DNA of 64,000 nt, from positions 1 to 64,000 of IMG/VR virus record IMGVR_UViG_3300028840_004763. The stretch is one strand, 5' to 3'. This document shows, piece after piece, positions 15,731 to 25,300 of the stretch (position 1 is the stretch's first letter; each line of letters opens with the position of its first letter). A model generated the notes under the pieces. That model made no database searches. It was not told the origin of the DNA and saw only the letters and a program-made list of their open reading frames with translations. Origin of the DNA: a virus. Made by a program: the position numbers and the translations under genes.

Positions 15731-16264
15731 ATGTCCGAGGAAGAAGTCCAGAATCCAAAAATGATCCTCATGGATCTTGCCAGGGAACTAGACGGCGAGA
15801 CCCTGGAGCATACCTGCATGGTTCACAACCACAAGTGGACGATGCGGCTGCTCAATGAGGAGGAAAGCAACTGGCGCAACGGGTTCGTCAACATGGGGAC
15901 GCGGCTGTCGGCCATCACGTCGTGGAGGCTGCCGACACTGGCCATCGGCATCCGCGCCATCGACGGCGTCCCCATCTTCGAGTTCTTCAAGGAGCAGTGG
16001 TCGACTACCGAGGAGCTGCGCAAGGCGCTCGAAACGATGGAAGGACGCGGCAAGTTCTCGCAGAAGTACTTCGCCGCCGAGCACCTTATGGAGTTCTTGT
16101 CGAGCCGATTCCCGGAGGTCTTGGAACCGCTGTGGGAGGAATGGCAGAAGCTCGAAGAAAGGAGAGAAGGGGCGCAGGCCTCGATAAAAAAATCCTTCGG
16201 GGAGAATTCGGGAGAGGGCACGAAGCCCTCTGGGACCGAATCTTCCCCGTCTGGAGACGAATAA
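15731..16264 (+). CDS. Tail assembly chaperone, short form (gpG-like)
   Basis: A 177-residue protein. ATG 15731 is chosen with AGAGGAG ten bases upstream; an in-frame ATG at 15704 lies within the hairpin area and is less likely. It sits between tube and tape measure genes, the standard place for the chaperone pair. Its last 27 residues, after QASIKKS, are Gly/Ser-rich and look like a tail read only when the ribosome does not shift. A slippery A-AAA-AAA (16186-16192) near the 3' end gives access to a 276-residue extension in the -1 frame. The chaperone binds the tape measure during tail assembly. Confidence 0.75.
   Translation: MSEEEVQNPKMILMDLARELDGETLEHTCMVHNHKWTMRLLNEEESNWRNGFVNMGTRLSAITSWRLPTLAIGIRAIDGVPIFEFFKEQWSTTEELRKALETMEGRGKFSQKYFAAEHLMEFLSSRFPEVLEPLWEEWQKLEERREGAQASIKKSFGENSGEGTKPSGTESSPSGDE
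16186..16241 (+). promoter_or_regulatory. Programmed -1 ribosomal frameshift site
   Basis: The heptamer A-AAA-AAA (16186-16192) is in the correct phase: zero-frame codons are ATA AAA AAA TCC, so a -1 slip resumes at ATC 16192. Thirteen bases downstream a two-part stem starts: 16206-16211 pairs with 16236-16241, and inside it 16213-16219 pairs with 16225-16231 around loop ACGAA. Heptamer, spacing and stem fit known -1 frameshift signals, and the site lies in the gene where tailed phages commonly use one. Confidence 0.75.
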
Positions 16265-17022
16265 CATCGAGGCTGCAAATCAAGGCCAAGATCCTGGCCC
16301 GGAGGCGTATCCCGGTCGGCGATCCTCGTTTGAAAGGATCGAATGACACTCAATGGGTCTTCGAGCTGGAATCGATGAACCTGGAGGACGAAGAGAAATT
16401 CGAGCGGGCGAATGAAATCGCCAAGGTGGTCCGAACGGAGCTGCTCAACATGTTGGGGTTGAACCTGATGCCGGTCGAGGATGAAGAGACGGGTCTTCTG
16501 CGTGCGCCTGAAGTCGAGGAGTGTGTTCCGTTGGCCTTGGCCATCGGACGCGACGAGTTCGTTCAGATGGTTCTCGAAAAACGCGACGAATTCGCTACTC
16601 AGGAGCGCGAGCGCCGCAAGCTGGAGCTGGAGGAGGCCGGCATAGTCCCGACGTACCCGACCGAGGGAGACTTCGTGGAGATGACGCCCGAAGAGCTGGA
16701 CGAGTTCATGAAAAGCGACAGCGATGTCGAGTTCGAGAATACGCCCGAAGAAGTGCGCAAATTTCTCGACTGGGGTTCCAAGGAGACGCAGCTGTACCTG
16801 GAGAACCTCGTGCTCAACAAGGATGATATCGACGAGGGTTCCCTGGACCAACAGCCGGCGCGGACCCTCGGTCAAGCTCGGCGTGATCTCATTCAGGAGC
16901 TTCAGCGGGAGCGCCAGCAGGACGGCAAGTTGATTCCGGTCAGGATCGAATCGGATTCGATCCTGGGAGGCATTCCGGAGAAGCCGGAACGTAGCAGAAT
17001 CACGGTGGAAACCAGCGAATGA
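16192..17022 (+). CDS. Tail assembly chaperone frameshift extension (gpGT-like T domain)
   Basis: This 276-residue segment has no start codon of its own with a Shine-Dalgarno near its 5' end. It is expected only as a fusion to the short chaperone through the -1 slip at 16192, giving a product of about 430 residues. It is strongly charged and helical, with Glu-rich blocks (MTPEELDEFMKSDSD, NTPEEVRKFLDW). It ends in ATGA overlap with the first tape measure gene. In other phages the extended form is made at low level and recruits tube subunits to the tape measure. Confidence 0.65.
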   Translation: MLRGEFGRGHEALWDRIFPVWRRITSRLQIKAKILARRRIPVGDPRLKGSNDTQWVFELESMNLEDEEKFERANEIAKVVRTELLNMLGLNLMPVEDEETGLLRAPEVEECVPLALAIGRDEFVQMVLEKRDEFATQERERRKLELEEAGIVPTYPTEGDFVEMTPEELDEFMKSDSDVEFENTPEEVRKFLDWGSKETQLYLENLVLNKDDIDEGSLDQQPARTLGQARRDLIQELQRERQQDGKLIPVRIESDSILGGIPEKPERSRITVETSE

Positions 17023-19319
17023 CCGATCCCAAGGAATACCTGCTGAAGTTCGATTTCTCCGAGTTCGAAGGAGAGGCCGATCGCGTCAGCCGGGCCTACA
17101 CCGACTTCGGTTCCTCGGTAAGGGAGGTCGTCAACTCGGTTTCCAACGATCTGTCGGCCCTCCAACGGGAGGCGGGTGTCGTCTCGTCCTCGGTGGCCAC
17201 GTTGACTCCGCAGATCAACCGTTCCTTCCAGTCGGCCCGGATTCAGCTTGGCCATACTGTTCGGGGGATGGATGACATTGCTCGCCACGGGGACAAGATC
17301 GCCAACGACATGACCCGGCTCTCGGGGATGCGCCTGGGCGCTCTCGTCAACGAAGGTGGCGCTCCTCCTGGCCAATCGAAGGCGGCTGCGGAGGCGGAAG
17401 CAGCGGTCGCCACGGCTGACGTGGCCAAGGAGACTTCCGAAACTTCGGAGAAACAGTCGAAGGACGTTGAAAAGCGTATGAAGGAGGCGGATGAGGCGTC
17501 CAAGAAGCAGACCGACGCCATCACGGCCTACATCAAGGCCGAGATCAGTTCCGCCAAGGGCGCGATTCGAGGTCTTCTTTCTCACGTTCCGGGAGGCGTT
17601 CTGAGCGGTGGCGTCATCTCCGGTCTCATCGGGGCGATGATCCTCGGCTACACGGAACGAGATCGTCTCCGGGCCGAGGCCGGCGAAGTTCGAAACGTCT
17701 TCGAGGCGACAGGAGAAGCCCTCTTCGGTGGCGAAGCGCGGAGAGCTACCCGTTATTTCGCCAACTTCCAGGAGAGAGCCCAGTGGTACTTCGGGGTCGG
17801 CAGGAAGGAGACCCAGGGCGTTCTCAAAATGATGGTCGATGCCGGCTACAGGTCCAAGGAGATCATGACCGCTTTCGACAAGGACCTGGGCCGCGTGGGC
17901 GACAACGTCACCATCGCTTCCATCGCGGTCGACAAGCACTTCAATCAGGCCACCGGCACCTCGATGCAGGGCATCATTCAGATCACGACCGAGCTGGGTG
18001 ACTCGCTCGACGTCGCCACTGATAAGTACGTTCGGATCGCCTTTGCGGGGCAGCGCAGCGCGATGGGGATCGAAAAGTTCACGAACGCGGTCCTCTCGGG
18101 GGCGTCCGCGATGCAGCAATACGGTGTAGATGTTGAAGACGTGGCCGATGTGATGGGCAAGATCCAACGCCACTACCAGGACATGGGTCTGAGTCCGCAG
18201 TATGCCGGCGATCAGGCTGCGAGGGTGGTGGGAGGTCTCACACGCGGTCTGGCGAGCCTCAGCCCCGGCATGAAGGCCGTTCTCGCCCAGAGGATGTTCC
18301 CGGAGCTGAGCGCCCTCGACGCCCTTCAGAAGTGGGAGGACGGCTTCCTACGGGCAGGGAAGGGAGAGGACAACAACTTCATGCTCCGTGCGACCACGGA
18401 GCTTCAGCAGTGGGCTACCGAAGGGGGTCGGGGGCGCGCCGAGGCGATCAAGGTCATGGAGATGCAGGGCCTCGACAATCGAACCGCTGCGACCCTTCAC
18501 GATCTCGGCGGCAAGATCAAGGAGCAGAACAGTCTCCAGGCCCTCACCAACGATGAGATGAAGCGCCTGTCGGACGCTTTCAAGACGGAAGGCCAGCGTG
18601 TTTCGTCCTTGGAGAAGACGCAGAAACGCCTGCGCGAGGCCATCGGGCACATCGGACGCGGTCTGCTCAAGATCCTCGTGGGCATCCTGGGGGTGCTGGC
18701 GGTCGGTCTCAAGACTATCCCGCAGGTGATCCAGGCAGCTCTGGACAAGGATGTCAACAAGGCGGCTTCCGCCATCGCGGAGGCTGGAGCCCGGCAGTCG
18801 ATGCTGTTCGCCCACATGAGCGCCGGGGCCAAGGACGTCATGACCGGAGGGGGACTTCTCAAGGATGCGCTCGGTGGAGAGTTCAAATCGCTGATCGATC
18901 CCATCGAGGCCGCGTTGAGCGAGAAGTTCGAGACTCCGCAGGTCGACTGGGGTGTAGCCGTCGAGCGGAAGGCTCGGGAGCTGCTGGGACAGCAACAAGG
19001 GGGCACCAAGGCGGTTCGGCGCGGGATGGCAGCTCCGCGACCTAGCCCTGTCGGCCTTCAGCCGGGCCAGAGGGCCGTTCTGACCGGTGAGGCTCCCAGT
19101 GGTACCAAGAATGTCCTGCGCTCCGGTCAAGCACAGATGGGGAGCGTCAGCACGAGCGTGCAGGCGACTCCTCCCCCTCCGCCTTCGACTGGCAGGGGGA
19201 CCGGCATTGTCCCGACGACACAGCAGAAGATCACCCAGCAACAGCTGACGGAGACGAGGATTTACCAAGCCGAGCATGTGCTGACATCCAGCGGCAATAC
19301 GATGGGTGCGGATCCCTGA
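17019..19319 (+). CDS. Tape measure protein 1
   Basis: A 766-residue, mainly helical protein directly after the chaperone. Residues about 115-180 are Ala/Glu/Lys-rich coiled coil. Residues 190-211 are a Gly-rich hydrophobic segment (SGLIGAMILGY) followed by ERDRLRAEAGEVRNVF, and a second hydrophobic segment lies near 548-568. Residues after about 660 are Pro/Gln/Thr-rich and flexible. The two following genes share the same landmarks in the same order. A tape measure sets tail length and may enter the cell envelope with the DNA. Confidence 0.75.
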   Translation: MTDPKEYLLKFDFSEFEGEADRVSRAYTDFGSSVREVVNSVSNDLSALQREAGVVSSSVATLTPQINRSFQSARIQLGHTVRGMDDIARHGDKIANDMTRLSGMRLGALVNEGGAPPGQSKAAAEAEAAVATADVAKETSETSEKQSKDVEKRMKEADEASKKQTDAITAYIKAEISSAKGAIRGLLSHVPGGVLSGGVISGLIGAMILGYTERDRLRAEAGEVRNVFEATGEALFGGEARRATRYFANFQERAQWYFGVGRKETQGVLKMMVDAGYRSKEIMTAFDKDLGRVGDNVTIASIAVDKHFNQATGTSMQGIIQITTELGDSLDVATDKYVRIAFAGQRSAMGIEKFTNAVLSGASAMQQYGVDVEDVADVMGKIQRHYQDMGLSPQYAGDQAARVVGGLTRGLASLSPGMKAVLAQRMFPELSALDALQKWEDGFLRAGKGEDNNFMLRATTELQQWATEGGRGRAEAIKVMEMQGLDNRTAATLHDLGGKIKEQNSLQALTNDEMKRLSDAFKTEGQRVSSLEKTQKRLREAIGHIGRGLLKILVGILGVLAVGLKTIPQVIQAALDKDVNKAASAIAEAGARQSMLFAHMSAGAKDVMTGGGLLKDALGGEFKSLIDPIEAALSEKFETPQVDWGVAVERKARELLGQQQGGTKAVRRGMAAPRPSPVGLQPGQRAVLTGEAPSGTKNVLRSGQAQMGSVSTSVQATPPPPPSTGRGTGIVPTTQQKITQQQLTETRIYQAEHVLTSSGNTMGADP

Positions 19320-21730
19320 TGGATGGCGATCTGAAAATAGCGATTGACGTCGCGACTTTGGACCGGAGCACCGAGAACGCCTCTCGGGCATATACCAACT
19401 TCGGTGTCGCCGTTCGCTCGGTTGCCGCCGCCGTGGAGCGGGATATAACGCATCTACTCGACGAGGCGGCAGATGTCTCGTTGCCGTTGAAGCCGCTCAT
19501 GCAGACTGCCTCCACGTTGTATCCGGAGGCTGATTACATCTCGATGGAAAACTACCTGCGGCAGTGGGAACGTCAGGATCGCGCCATTTCAGACACCTTC
19601 GAGAAACTCGGGTCGATCAAGCTCGGCAGTGACATCAGGGTTCCGCGCTCCGAGTTCGAACCGCCTCCTGTCGATATTCCGGTCGTGGAGGTCACTTTCG
19701 CTGCGAACAAGGCCGATCAGGCTCTTCGGAAGGCGGAAGATTCGTTCGACGAGACAGAAGAGGCCGAAGACAAATCCATCAAGCGCATTTCCATGTGGCG
19801 ACGGTTTGTGGAACGCGAGGTCAGATCGGCCAAGGGGGCCATCAAGGATCTCATCTCCCAGATTCCTGGCGGCATTGTCGGTGGTTTCGTCTCCGGTCTC
19901 ATCGGCACCATCATCCTGGGTTACCAGGAGCGCAACCGTCGTCGGGCCGAGATGGGGGAGATGTCCAACGTGTTCGCGGCGGGTCTCGACTCGATCTTCT
20001 CGACGGAAACGCGCAAGGCGGTCCGTTGGATGGGCAACTGGGCCGAGCGCGCTCAATGGCACTACGGCATCGCTCGGCAAGAGGTACAGAAGACCGTTGC
20101 CGAGATGATCGATAACGGTTTCAAGAGTGCAGACTTGATCGAGACCTATGACCGGGGTCTCAAGTCGGCTGGCCGCAATGTCGTGGTCGCTTCCATTGCG
20201 CTGGATCGGCACTTCAACTTCGCCACCGGTACCAGCATGGAGGAGATCGTGAGCTTCGTGCGCGAGTACGGGATGGAGCTTCGCGGGGCGACTGACTTCT
20301 TCTTCAAGATGTCGATGGCCGGTCAACGCAGCGGAATGGGGACGATGAACTTCATCCGGGCGGTCAAGTCCAGTCAGGACAGCTTGAGCCGGTTCGGGAT
20401 CAACGCTGAGAACGTGGCCGTCCTGATGGAGGACGTCATCGGATTCTACGAGAGCATGGGGCTCAATCAGCGCTATGCCGGTCAGCAGGCTGTGGGCGTC
20501 GTCCAGGACCTCATGTCAGCCTTCTCCAACCTCGACAGCGGGATGAAGGTCGTCTTGGCCAGGAGGATGTACAACGACGAGGAGACGGACGCCTATTCGC
20601 TCCTGATCCAGTTCCAGGACGGTCTGCGGCGCATCGCCGGAGGTGAGGAGGACCAATACCTGGAGAACTTGATTCGCTCCTACATCGAGGTCATGCGCGA
20701 GACCGGTCTCGGGGGTCGCTCCCGGATGATCCGTACCATCCAGCAGAACCTGGGTGTCCGCAATCGGACTGCGGCGCTCTTGTACGACGCGGGCGATCTC
20801 ATCGCCAAAGGGGGGAAGCTCAAGGATCTTACCAAGGAGGAACGTTCCAACCTCAAACGTGCTTTCAAGGTCGAGGCCTCTCAGGTTTCGAGCCTGCATC
20901 GGACGCGCCGCGAGCTAGTACGGGGCATGGCCATGCTCGGGGAAGCTCTCACGGCCATTGTTGCTGACATTTTCGGCATTCTCGTGATCGGTGTTCGAAG
21001 CTTGCCGGCGCTCCATTGGGCTTGGCAGAATCGACAGCTCGACCGGGTGGTCGGTAACATCGTGGCCGAGCAACGGCAGCGCATTGCTGAAATCTCCGAC
21101 CACTGGAAGAAGGGCGAGGAGGGAATCAACCTCGTGTCCAAGGCACTTGGCTCCGAATTCGCCGAGACCATCCAGCCGTTGATCGATGCTATTTCCGGCC
21201 CTGTGAAGGTTCCGAAGAGAGCTGCTCCGTGGACGGCTGCGGTGACGGAGCTGGAGGAGGCCTGGGCGCGGCGTGAGGAATATCGGCAGCTCGGAGAACG
21301 CTTCAACAAGCTTTATCTCGACAAGGAGATCGAGGAGACCACCTTCGGCAGCATGCTGCACGACACCCCCTTGTGGGAAGCTCCGTTGGTCGGCGTGAAG
21401 TTGCCCTACCAGGACGAGTTCACGGGTGCGATGCTTCAGGCTACTTCCGATGCTGACATCGGTGGTCAGACCGAGTGGGCCAAGAAAAATCCGGGCAAAG
21501 TCGCGGAGATGCGCCGCAAAGTCAACCAAGGTTGGGAACTCGATCCGGTGACGGGCATCATGGAGAACCCCCAGACCGGAGAACGTTGGAGCCCGTCTGA
21601 AGGAACTCTTCGTCGAGCTGCGGATCGGGACTATGGGGCGCTCCCGATTGAAGTGGGAAAGCCCAAAATTCCGCGTAGTACTGACGCGGTGAACAAGGCC
21701 GACAAGGCGGCTGCGGAGAATATCTTCTAA
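19319..21730 (+). CDS. Tape measure protein 2
   Basis: An 803-residue paralog of its neighbours; its ATG overlaps the previous TGA. Shared landmarks include SRAYTNFG near the N-terminus, GGFVSGLIGTIILGYQERNRRRAE, ASIALDRHFNFATGTSM, QRYAGQQA, MKVVLARRM and a late hydrophobic segment before RSLPAL. The C-terminal 150 residues are unlike the others and are charged and soluble. It carries no enzyme motif. Its length is close to the first copy, so all three could run in parallel inside the tube. Confidence 0.7.
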   Translation: MDGDLKIAIDVATLDRSTENASRAYTNFGVAVRSVAAAVERDITHLLDEAADVSLPLKPLMQTASTLYPEADYISMENYLRQWERQDRAISDTFEKLGSIKLGSDIRVPRSEFEPPPVDIPVVEVTFAANKADQALRKAEDSFDETEEAEDKSIKRISMWRRFVEREVRSAKGAIKDLISQIPGGIVGGFVSGLIGTIILGYQERNRRRAEMGEMSNVFAAGLDSIFSTETRKAVRWMGNWAERAQWHYGIARQEVQKTVAEMIDNGFKSADLIETYDRGLKSAGRNVVVASIALDRHFNFATGTSMEEIVSFVREYGMELRGATDFFFKMSMAGQRSGMGTMNFIRAVKSSQDSLSRFGINAENVAVLMEDVIGFYESMGLNQRYAGQQAVGVVQDLMSAFSNLDSGMKVVLARRMYNDEETDAYSLLIQFQDGLRRIAGGEEDQYLENLIRSYIEVMRETGLGGRSRMIRTIQQNLGVRNRTAALLYDAGDLIAKGGKLKDLTKEERSNLKRAFKVEASQVSSLHRTRRELVRGMAMLGEALTAIVADIFGILVIGVRSLPALHWAWQNRQLDRVVGNIVAEQRQRIAEISDHWKKGEEGINLVSKALGSEFAETIQPLIDAISGPVKVPKRAAPWTAAVTELEEAWARREEYRQLGERFNKLYLDKEIEETTFGSMLHDTPLWEAPLVGVKLPYQDEFTGAMLQATSDADIGGQTEWAKKNPGKVAEMRRKVNQGWELDPVTGIMENPQTGERWSPSEGTLRRAADRDYGALPIEVGKPKIPRSTDAVNKADKAAAENIF

Positions 21731-24546
21731 TGGCGGATGTTGCCGATACTGCTCAGCTCGATAGTGTTCGGTACAAGTTCACCGAGCTGGGAGCCGCCGT
21801 CCGCGATCTGGCCCGGCAGAATGAAGACCTTTTCAAGAAGACCGAGGATCAGCTCAGGTTCGGGTTCAACACGGCACTGTCCGATCTGACCGAGAACCCT
21901 GAGTTCGAAGAGACGGCCAAGCTGCTCGGGATCAGCAAGCGTTACGCCCAGCAGGTTTCGTCCACTTATGATGCCATTTCCGGCAGCATGGAGAAGTCCT
22001 TCGAGACTTTCGACCAGACCGTTCAGAAGGCTGAGAAGAACTTCGAGAATCTCTCGAACGAAGCCGCCAATCTCGTTCGTGAGGGGGAGGACATCGCATC
22101 CAAGGTCGGCAAGGGGAAAGGCGAACGGGATGCCGACCAGCGCGCCGAGCGCAAGCGCGGAACGGTTCCGGGGGTTCCGGACCGCATCTCGAAGATCATC
22201 GTCTCCGAGATCAACACGCTCAAGTCTCGCGTTCGGGGGATGCTGTCCACCTTGAAGATCCCGACTCCCGGCAACATCTTGTCCGGTGCAATCGAGATCA
22301 TGGCCTACGGCTATCTCGAAAAGGACCGTATCCGGGCCGAGACCGGCGAAGTGAAGAACATCTTGATCGCGGCCTACGACGATGGCGTCCGAGGCGCGGT
22401 TCAGTCCGGCACGCGGCACATCGCCGGCATTCAGGAAACGTTTCAACGCTTCATGGGCATCAACCGTCAGGAGGTCCAGGCGGTCTCGCAGGCGTTCGTC
22501 GACGGCGGCTTGAGCGTGAGCCAGATGCTCGCCAAGGTCGATACCCAGATCAACAACGTCCAGAGCAGTGCGTTGACGGTCACCTTCGCTCTCGACAAGA
22601 TGTTCGAGATCCCTGCGGGGGATTCGGCGAAGCGGATGGTCGGCTTGATGGCCGACTATGGAAAAAATGCCGATGAGGCCCGTGAGTCCTTGATCCAGAT
22701 GTACATGGTCGGCAAGCAGTCCGGGACCGGCGCGCTCCAGTTCGTTCGCAATGTCGAGACCGCCGGGGAGGAGCTGCGTCAGTTCGGCTACGACATCGAC
22801 GACACCATCAACCTGCTGGCCCATGTCCAAGAGGACTTTGCCGGCATCGGCGTCCCCAAGCAGTTCGCGGGACGACAAGCTGCCCTCGGTATCCAGCAAA
22901 TCGCTTCGGGCATCACAAAGATGTCCGATAGCTGGAAGATCATCGTGGCCGAGCGTCTCGGCTACGGGAGGGGGCTCCAAGGGCGGCAGCGGATGATGGA
23001 CGCCTTTGCACGGGTCCTGGAGCGCAAGAATACCAACGAGATAGTGCGCACCGTGCAGGCTGTCTATGACATCGCGATGGAAGCGGTCGGCGGTGCAGAT
23101 GAAAACCGTGCGCGCTACTACATCGAGACCCAGATGGGCTTCGGGTTCGAAGGTGCTCGTGTCGTGGCCAAGATCGGCAAGGATGTCAAGGAAGGGAAGG
23201 TCGTCGAGGCCGCGAAGAGTGCCAAGGAGGACATGGAGATCCTTCGAAGATCGTTCGGTATAGAAGCTCAGAAGCAGAGCAAGTTCGAACGTTTCATGAA
23301 CCAATGGTTGAAAGGCTTGAGCAAAGTCGGCCAGGGGCTGCTGGGTCTCGTGGGCAATACTCTCGCCATGCTCATTGCTTATTTCAGGGCTCTCCCGGCG
23401 TATCTGGCGAATGCCGTCATGGGTCGTACCCAGGCGAACGAGCAGCTTGTCGCGAACCTGCACGCCTTCGATGTCCAGGCTGCGGCGCATACGGAAAAGA
23501 TGAGCCGGGGCTTCGATCAGATGATCGCCGCGATGGGGAAGATGGGCGGTGATGTCCTGGGTTCGTCCCTCAAGTCCCTCAGGGCTGCCTGGAACTTCGA
23601 TCCCACCGCTGCGATGCAGCCCGGTGCAGGAGGCGGCGCTCCGGGAGCTGTCGGCGAGATGTGGCAGCCCACGCAGGCGACCGTTCAGTTCGCGCCGATC
23701 TCGTTGTCGGCCCTCACCGAGGGCGGCGCGGGGATCAAGCACGTCGTCAATGTCAGCGTTCCGGTGAAATCGGTCCAACGCGGTCCGGGGAGCGGTCGTG
23801 GCGGCGAATGGGTCGGCGGCGGTGTTTCGGTAATCGCGACGGGGGTCGATACGCAAGGGAACATCAATCTCTCCATCATGGGGAACTGCCCGCGCTGCGG
23901 TTTCATCTTTGGATCCACCACGCCGACTTCCGAGACCGAGATCATGGGCGAAGGTGAGTATCGTGGTCTCGATGTCGAGGCCTTGGCGCGGGTTATCCAG
24001 CGGGAGATCGGGGGCTATACCGGTAGGAATCGGAAGCTCGCCGCTGCCCACGCGCATGCTGTCCTCAACCAGGCCAAGCAGCGCGGCACCAAGGATCTCT
24101 ACGAGGTCACTACGGGAGGCCTCGGGTGGGGACGACAGGGGGGCAAGCGGAGGTTCGCGACACCGACGCCTCCCACCGAGCAGACGGTGGAGTTCGCACG
24201 GAGCGTTCTACGTGGAGAGGTCGAGGATCCGACCGGTGGGCGTGCTACCACCTTCACGCATCAGGCGCTCGGGACTGAAATCCAAGGCGGCGCGTTCGCG
24301 CCGTTCGCGCGAGAATCGCAGATCGTGGCGGCGCTTCCGATGGGACGCGGCAAGACGGCCTTCTTCTTTACGGGCCGCAAGGACATCGAGAAGGAGGCTC
24401 CGCAATATCGTCAGACGCGCCGTCAGTACGAAAAGGCTCTCGCCGAACGCAAGTCAGCCGGCGTGGTGCCCTCGGCAACAGGTCAGACCGGTGTCATGCA
24501 GTACGGGGAGAAAGTGACGCGTAGACCCCAGGCACCGAAGGAGTGA
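21730..24546 (+). CDS. Tape measure protein 3 with C-terminal cell-wall-hydrolase-like domain
   Basis: A 938-residue third paralog; ATG overlaps the previous TAA. It keeps the central YGYLEKDRIRAETGEVKN block, the QFAGRQA block and a late hydrophobic segment before FRALPAYL, but is the most diverged. It alone has an extra C-terminal domain (residues about 735-860): LARVIQREIGGYTG, AHAVLNQAK and EDPTGGRATTF match the layout of SleB/Hydrolase_2 cell-wall hydrolases (LARVI.E..GE, VLNR, DPTGGA..F). A CPRC pair lies just before it. The domain probably opens peptidoglycan during DNA entry; Glu in QREIGG is the candidate catalytic acid. Confidence 0.7.
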   Translation: MADVADTAQLDSVRYKFTELGAAVRDLARQNEDLFKKTEDQLRFGFNTALSDLTENPEFEETAKLLGISKRYAQQVSSTYDAISGSMEKSFETFDQTVQKAEKNFENLSNEAANLVREGEDIASKVGKGKGERDADQRAERKRGTVPGVPDRISKIIVSEINTLKSRVRGMLSTLKIPTPGNILSGAIEIMAYGYLEKDRIRAETGEVKNILIAAYDDGVRGAVQSGTRHIAGIQETFQRFMGINRQEVQAVSQAFVDGGLSVSQMLAKVDTQINNVQSSALTVTFALDKMFEIPAGDSAKRMVGLMADYGKNADEARESLIQMYMVGKQSGTGALQFVRNVETAGEELRQFGYDIDDTINLLAHVQEDFAGIGVPKQFAGRQAALGIQQIASGITKMSDSWKIIVAERLGYGRGLQGRQRMMDAFARVLERKNTNEIVRTVQAVYDIAMEAVGGADENRARYYIETQMGFGFEGARVVAKIGKDVKEGKVVEAAKSAKEDMEILRRSFGIEAQKQSKFERFMNQWLKGLSKVGQGLLGLVGNTLAMLIAYFRALPAYLANAVMGRTQANEQLVANLHAFDVQAAAHTEKMSRGFDQMIAAMGKMGGDVLGSSLKSLRAAWNFDPTAAMQPGAGGGAPGAVGEMWQPTQATVQFAPISLSALTEGGAGIKHVVNVSVPVKSVQRGPGSGRGGEWVGGGVSVIATGVDTQGNINLSIMGNCPRCGFIFGSTTPTSETEIMGEGEYRGLDVEALARVIQREIGGYTGRNRKLAAAHAHAVLNQAKQRGTKDLYEVTTGGLGWGRQGGKRRFATPTPPTEQTVEFARSVLRGEVEDPTGGRATTFTHQALGTEIQGGAFAPFARESQIVAALPMGRGKTAFFFTGRKDIEKEAPQYRQTRRQYEKALAERKSAGVVPSATGQTGVMQYGEKVTRRPQAPKE

Positions 24547-24549
24547 TAG

Positions 24550-25299
24550 ATGGCTGATTTCGGAACATGGTTCGTGGACACTTTCGTCGACGAGACGCAG
24601 CCGAAACCGAGCACCGACAAGATTCTCGAACGGATCCTCAATCCCTACGAGGACATCGCGTATCGGGTGCCGTTCATGTTCACATCCGATCTCCGGACCG
24701 CCCAGAACATTCCGCCAGTCCGGATGAAGGTGAACCCGCAGTCGGTCACGTTCACGCAGCAGAAGCGCATCACACGGCGAGATACCCAGAGCGGTGCGGT
24801 CTTCTTCCACTGGACGAATGCGCGGGGTCGTAACAACGACATCATTCAGATCCAGTTTTCGGGTCAGACCGGAAACATCAATCTTCGCAGCGGCGCGAAG
24901 AAGGCGAACTGGCTTTCCGATTCGCTCAAGCAGTTCCAGGAGTGGACGAAATCGGTCACCAAGCAGAAGGGGCTCGATGTCGCCAACTATTCCGGGGCTG
25001 CGAAGTTGGTCAACTTCTGGAATCTGTACAGTCTCACTCGGGAACCGATGATCGATCCCGTCAGCGGGATGCCGAACCAGTTTCACGTCCTCTACAGCAG
25101 CCCGATCCTGGGCAATGCGATCATCGATTTCATCGGACACTTCGATCGCGTCATGGAGTTCACTGATGAGGCAACGGAGCCGTTCAACAAGAGCTATTCG
25201 TTCAGCTTCACGGCGCTCAGCTCAATGCCGTCGATGGATGATGTTTACAAGTACATCTCCCTGTCCATAGGCCGGGAGTTCTTCAACGACTTGGAGTAA
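24550..25299 (+). CDS. Baseplate/tail-tube initiator-like protein
   Basis: A 249-residue protein. Residues about 58-110 (VNPQSVTFTQQKRI, GAVFFHWT, IQIQFSGQTGNI) match the pattern of small baseplate proteins that join the tube to the hub (XkdP/LysM-associated or gp54-like group: NPQ, K.I..R.T..G, FSGQTG). It lies between the tape measures and the hub gene, where such proteins occur. No LysM motif is visible. Family assignment is by pattern and position. Confidence 0.55.
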   Translation: MADFGTWFVDTFVDETQPKPSTDKILERILNPYEDIAYRVPFMFTSDLRTAQNIPPVRMKVNPQSVTFTQQKRITRRDTQSGAVFFHWTNARGRNNDIIQIQFSGQTGNINLRSGAKKANWLSDSLKQFQEWTKSVTKQKGLDVANYSGAAKLVNFWNLYSLTREPMIDPVSGMPNQFHVLYSSPILGNAIIDFIGHFDRVMEFTDEATEPFNKSYSFSFTALSSMPSMDDVYKYISLSIGREFFNDLE

Positions 25300-25300
25300 G

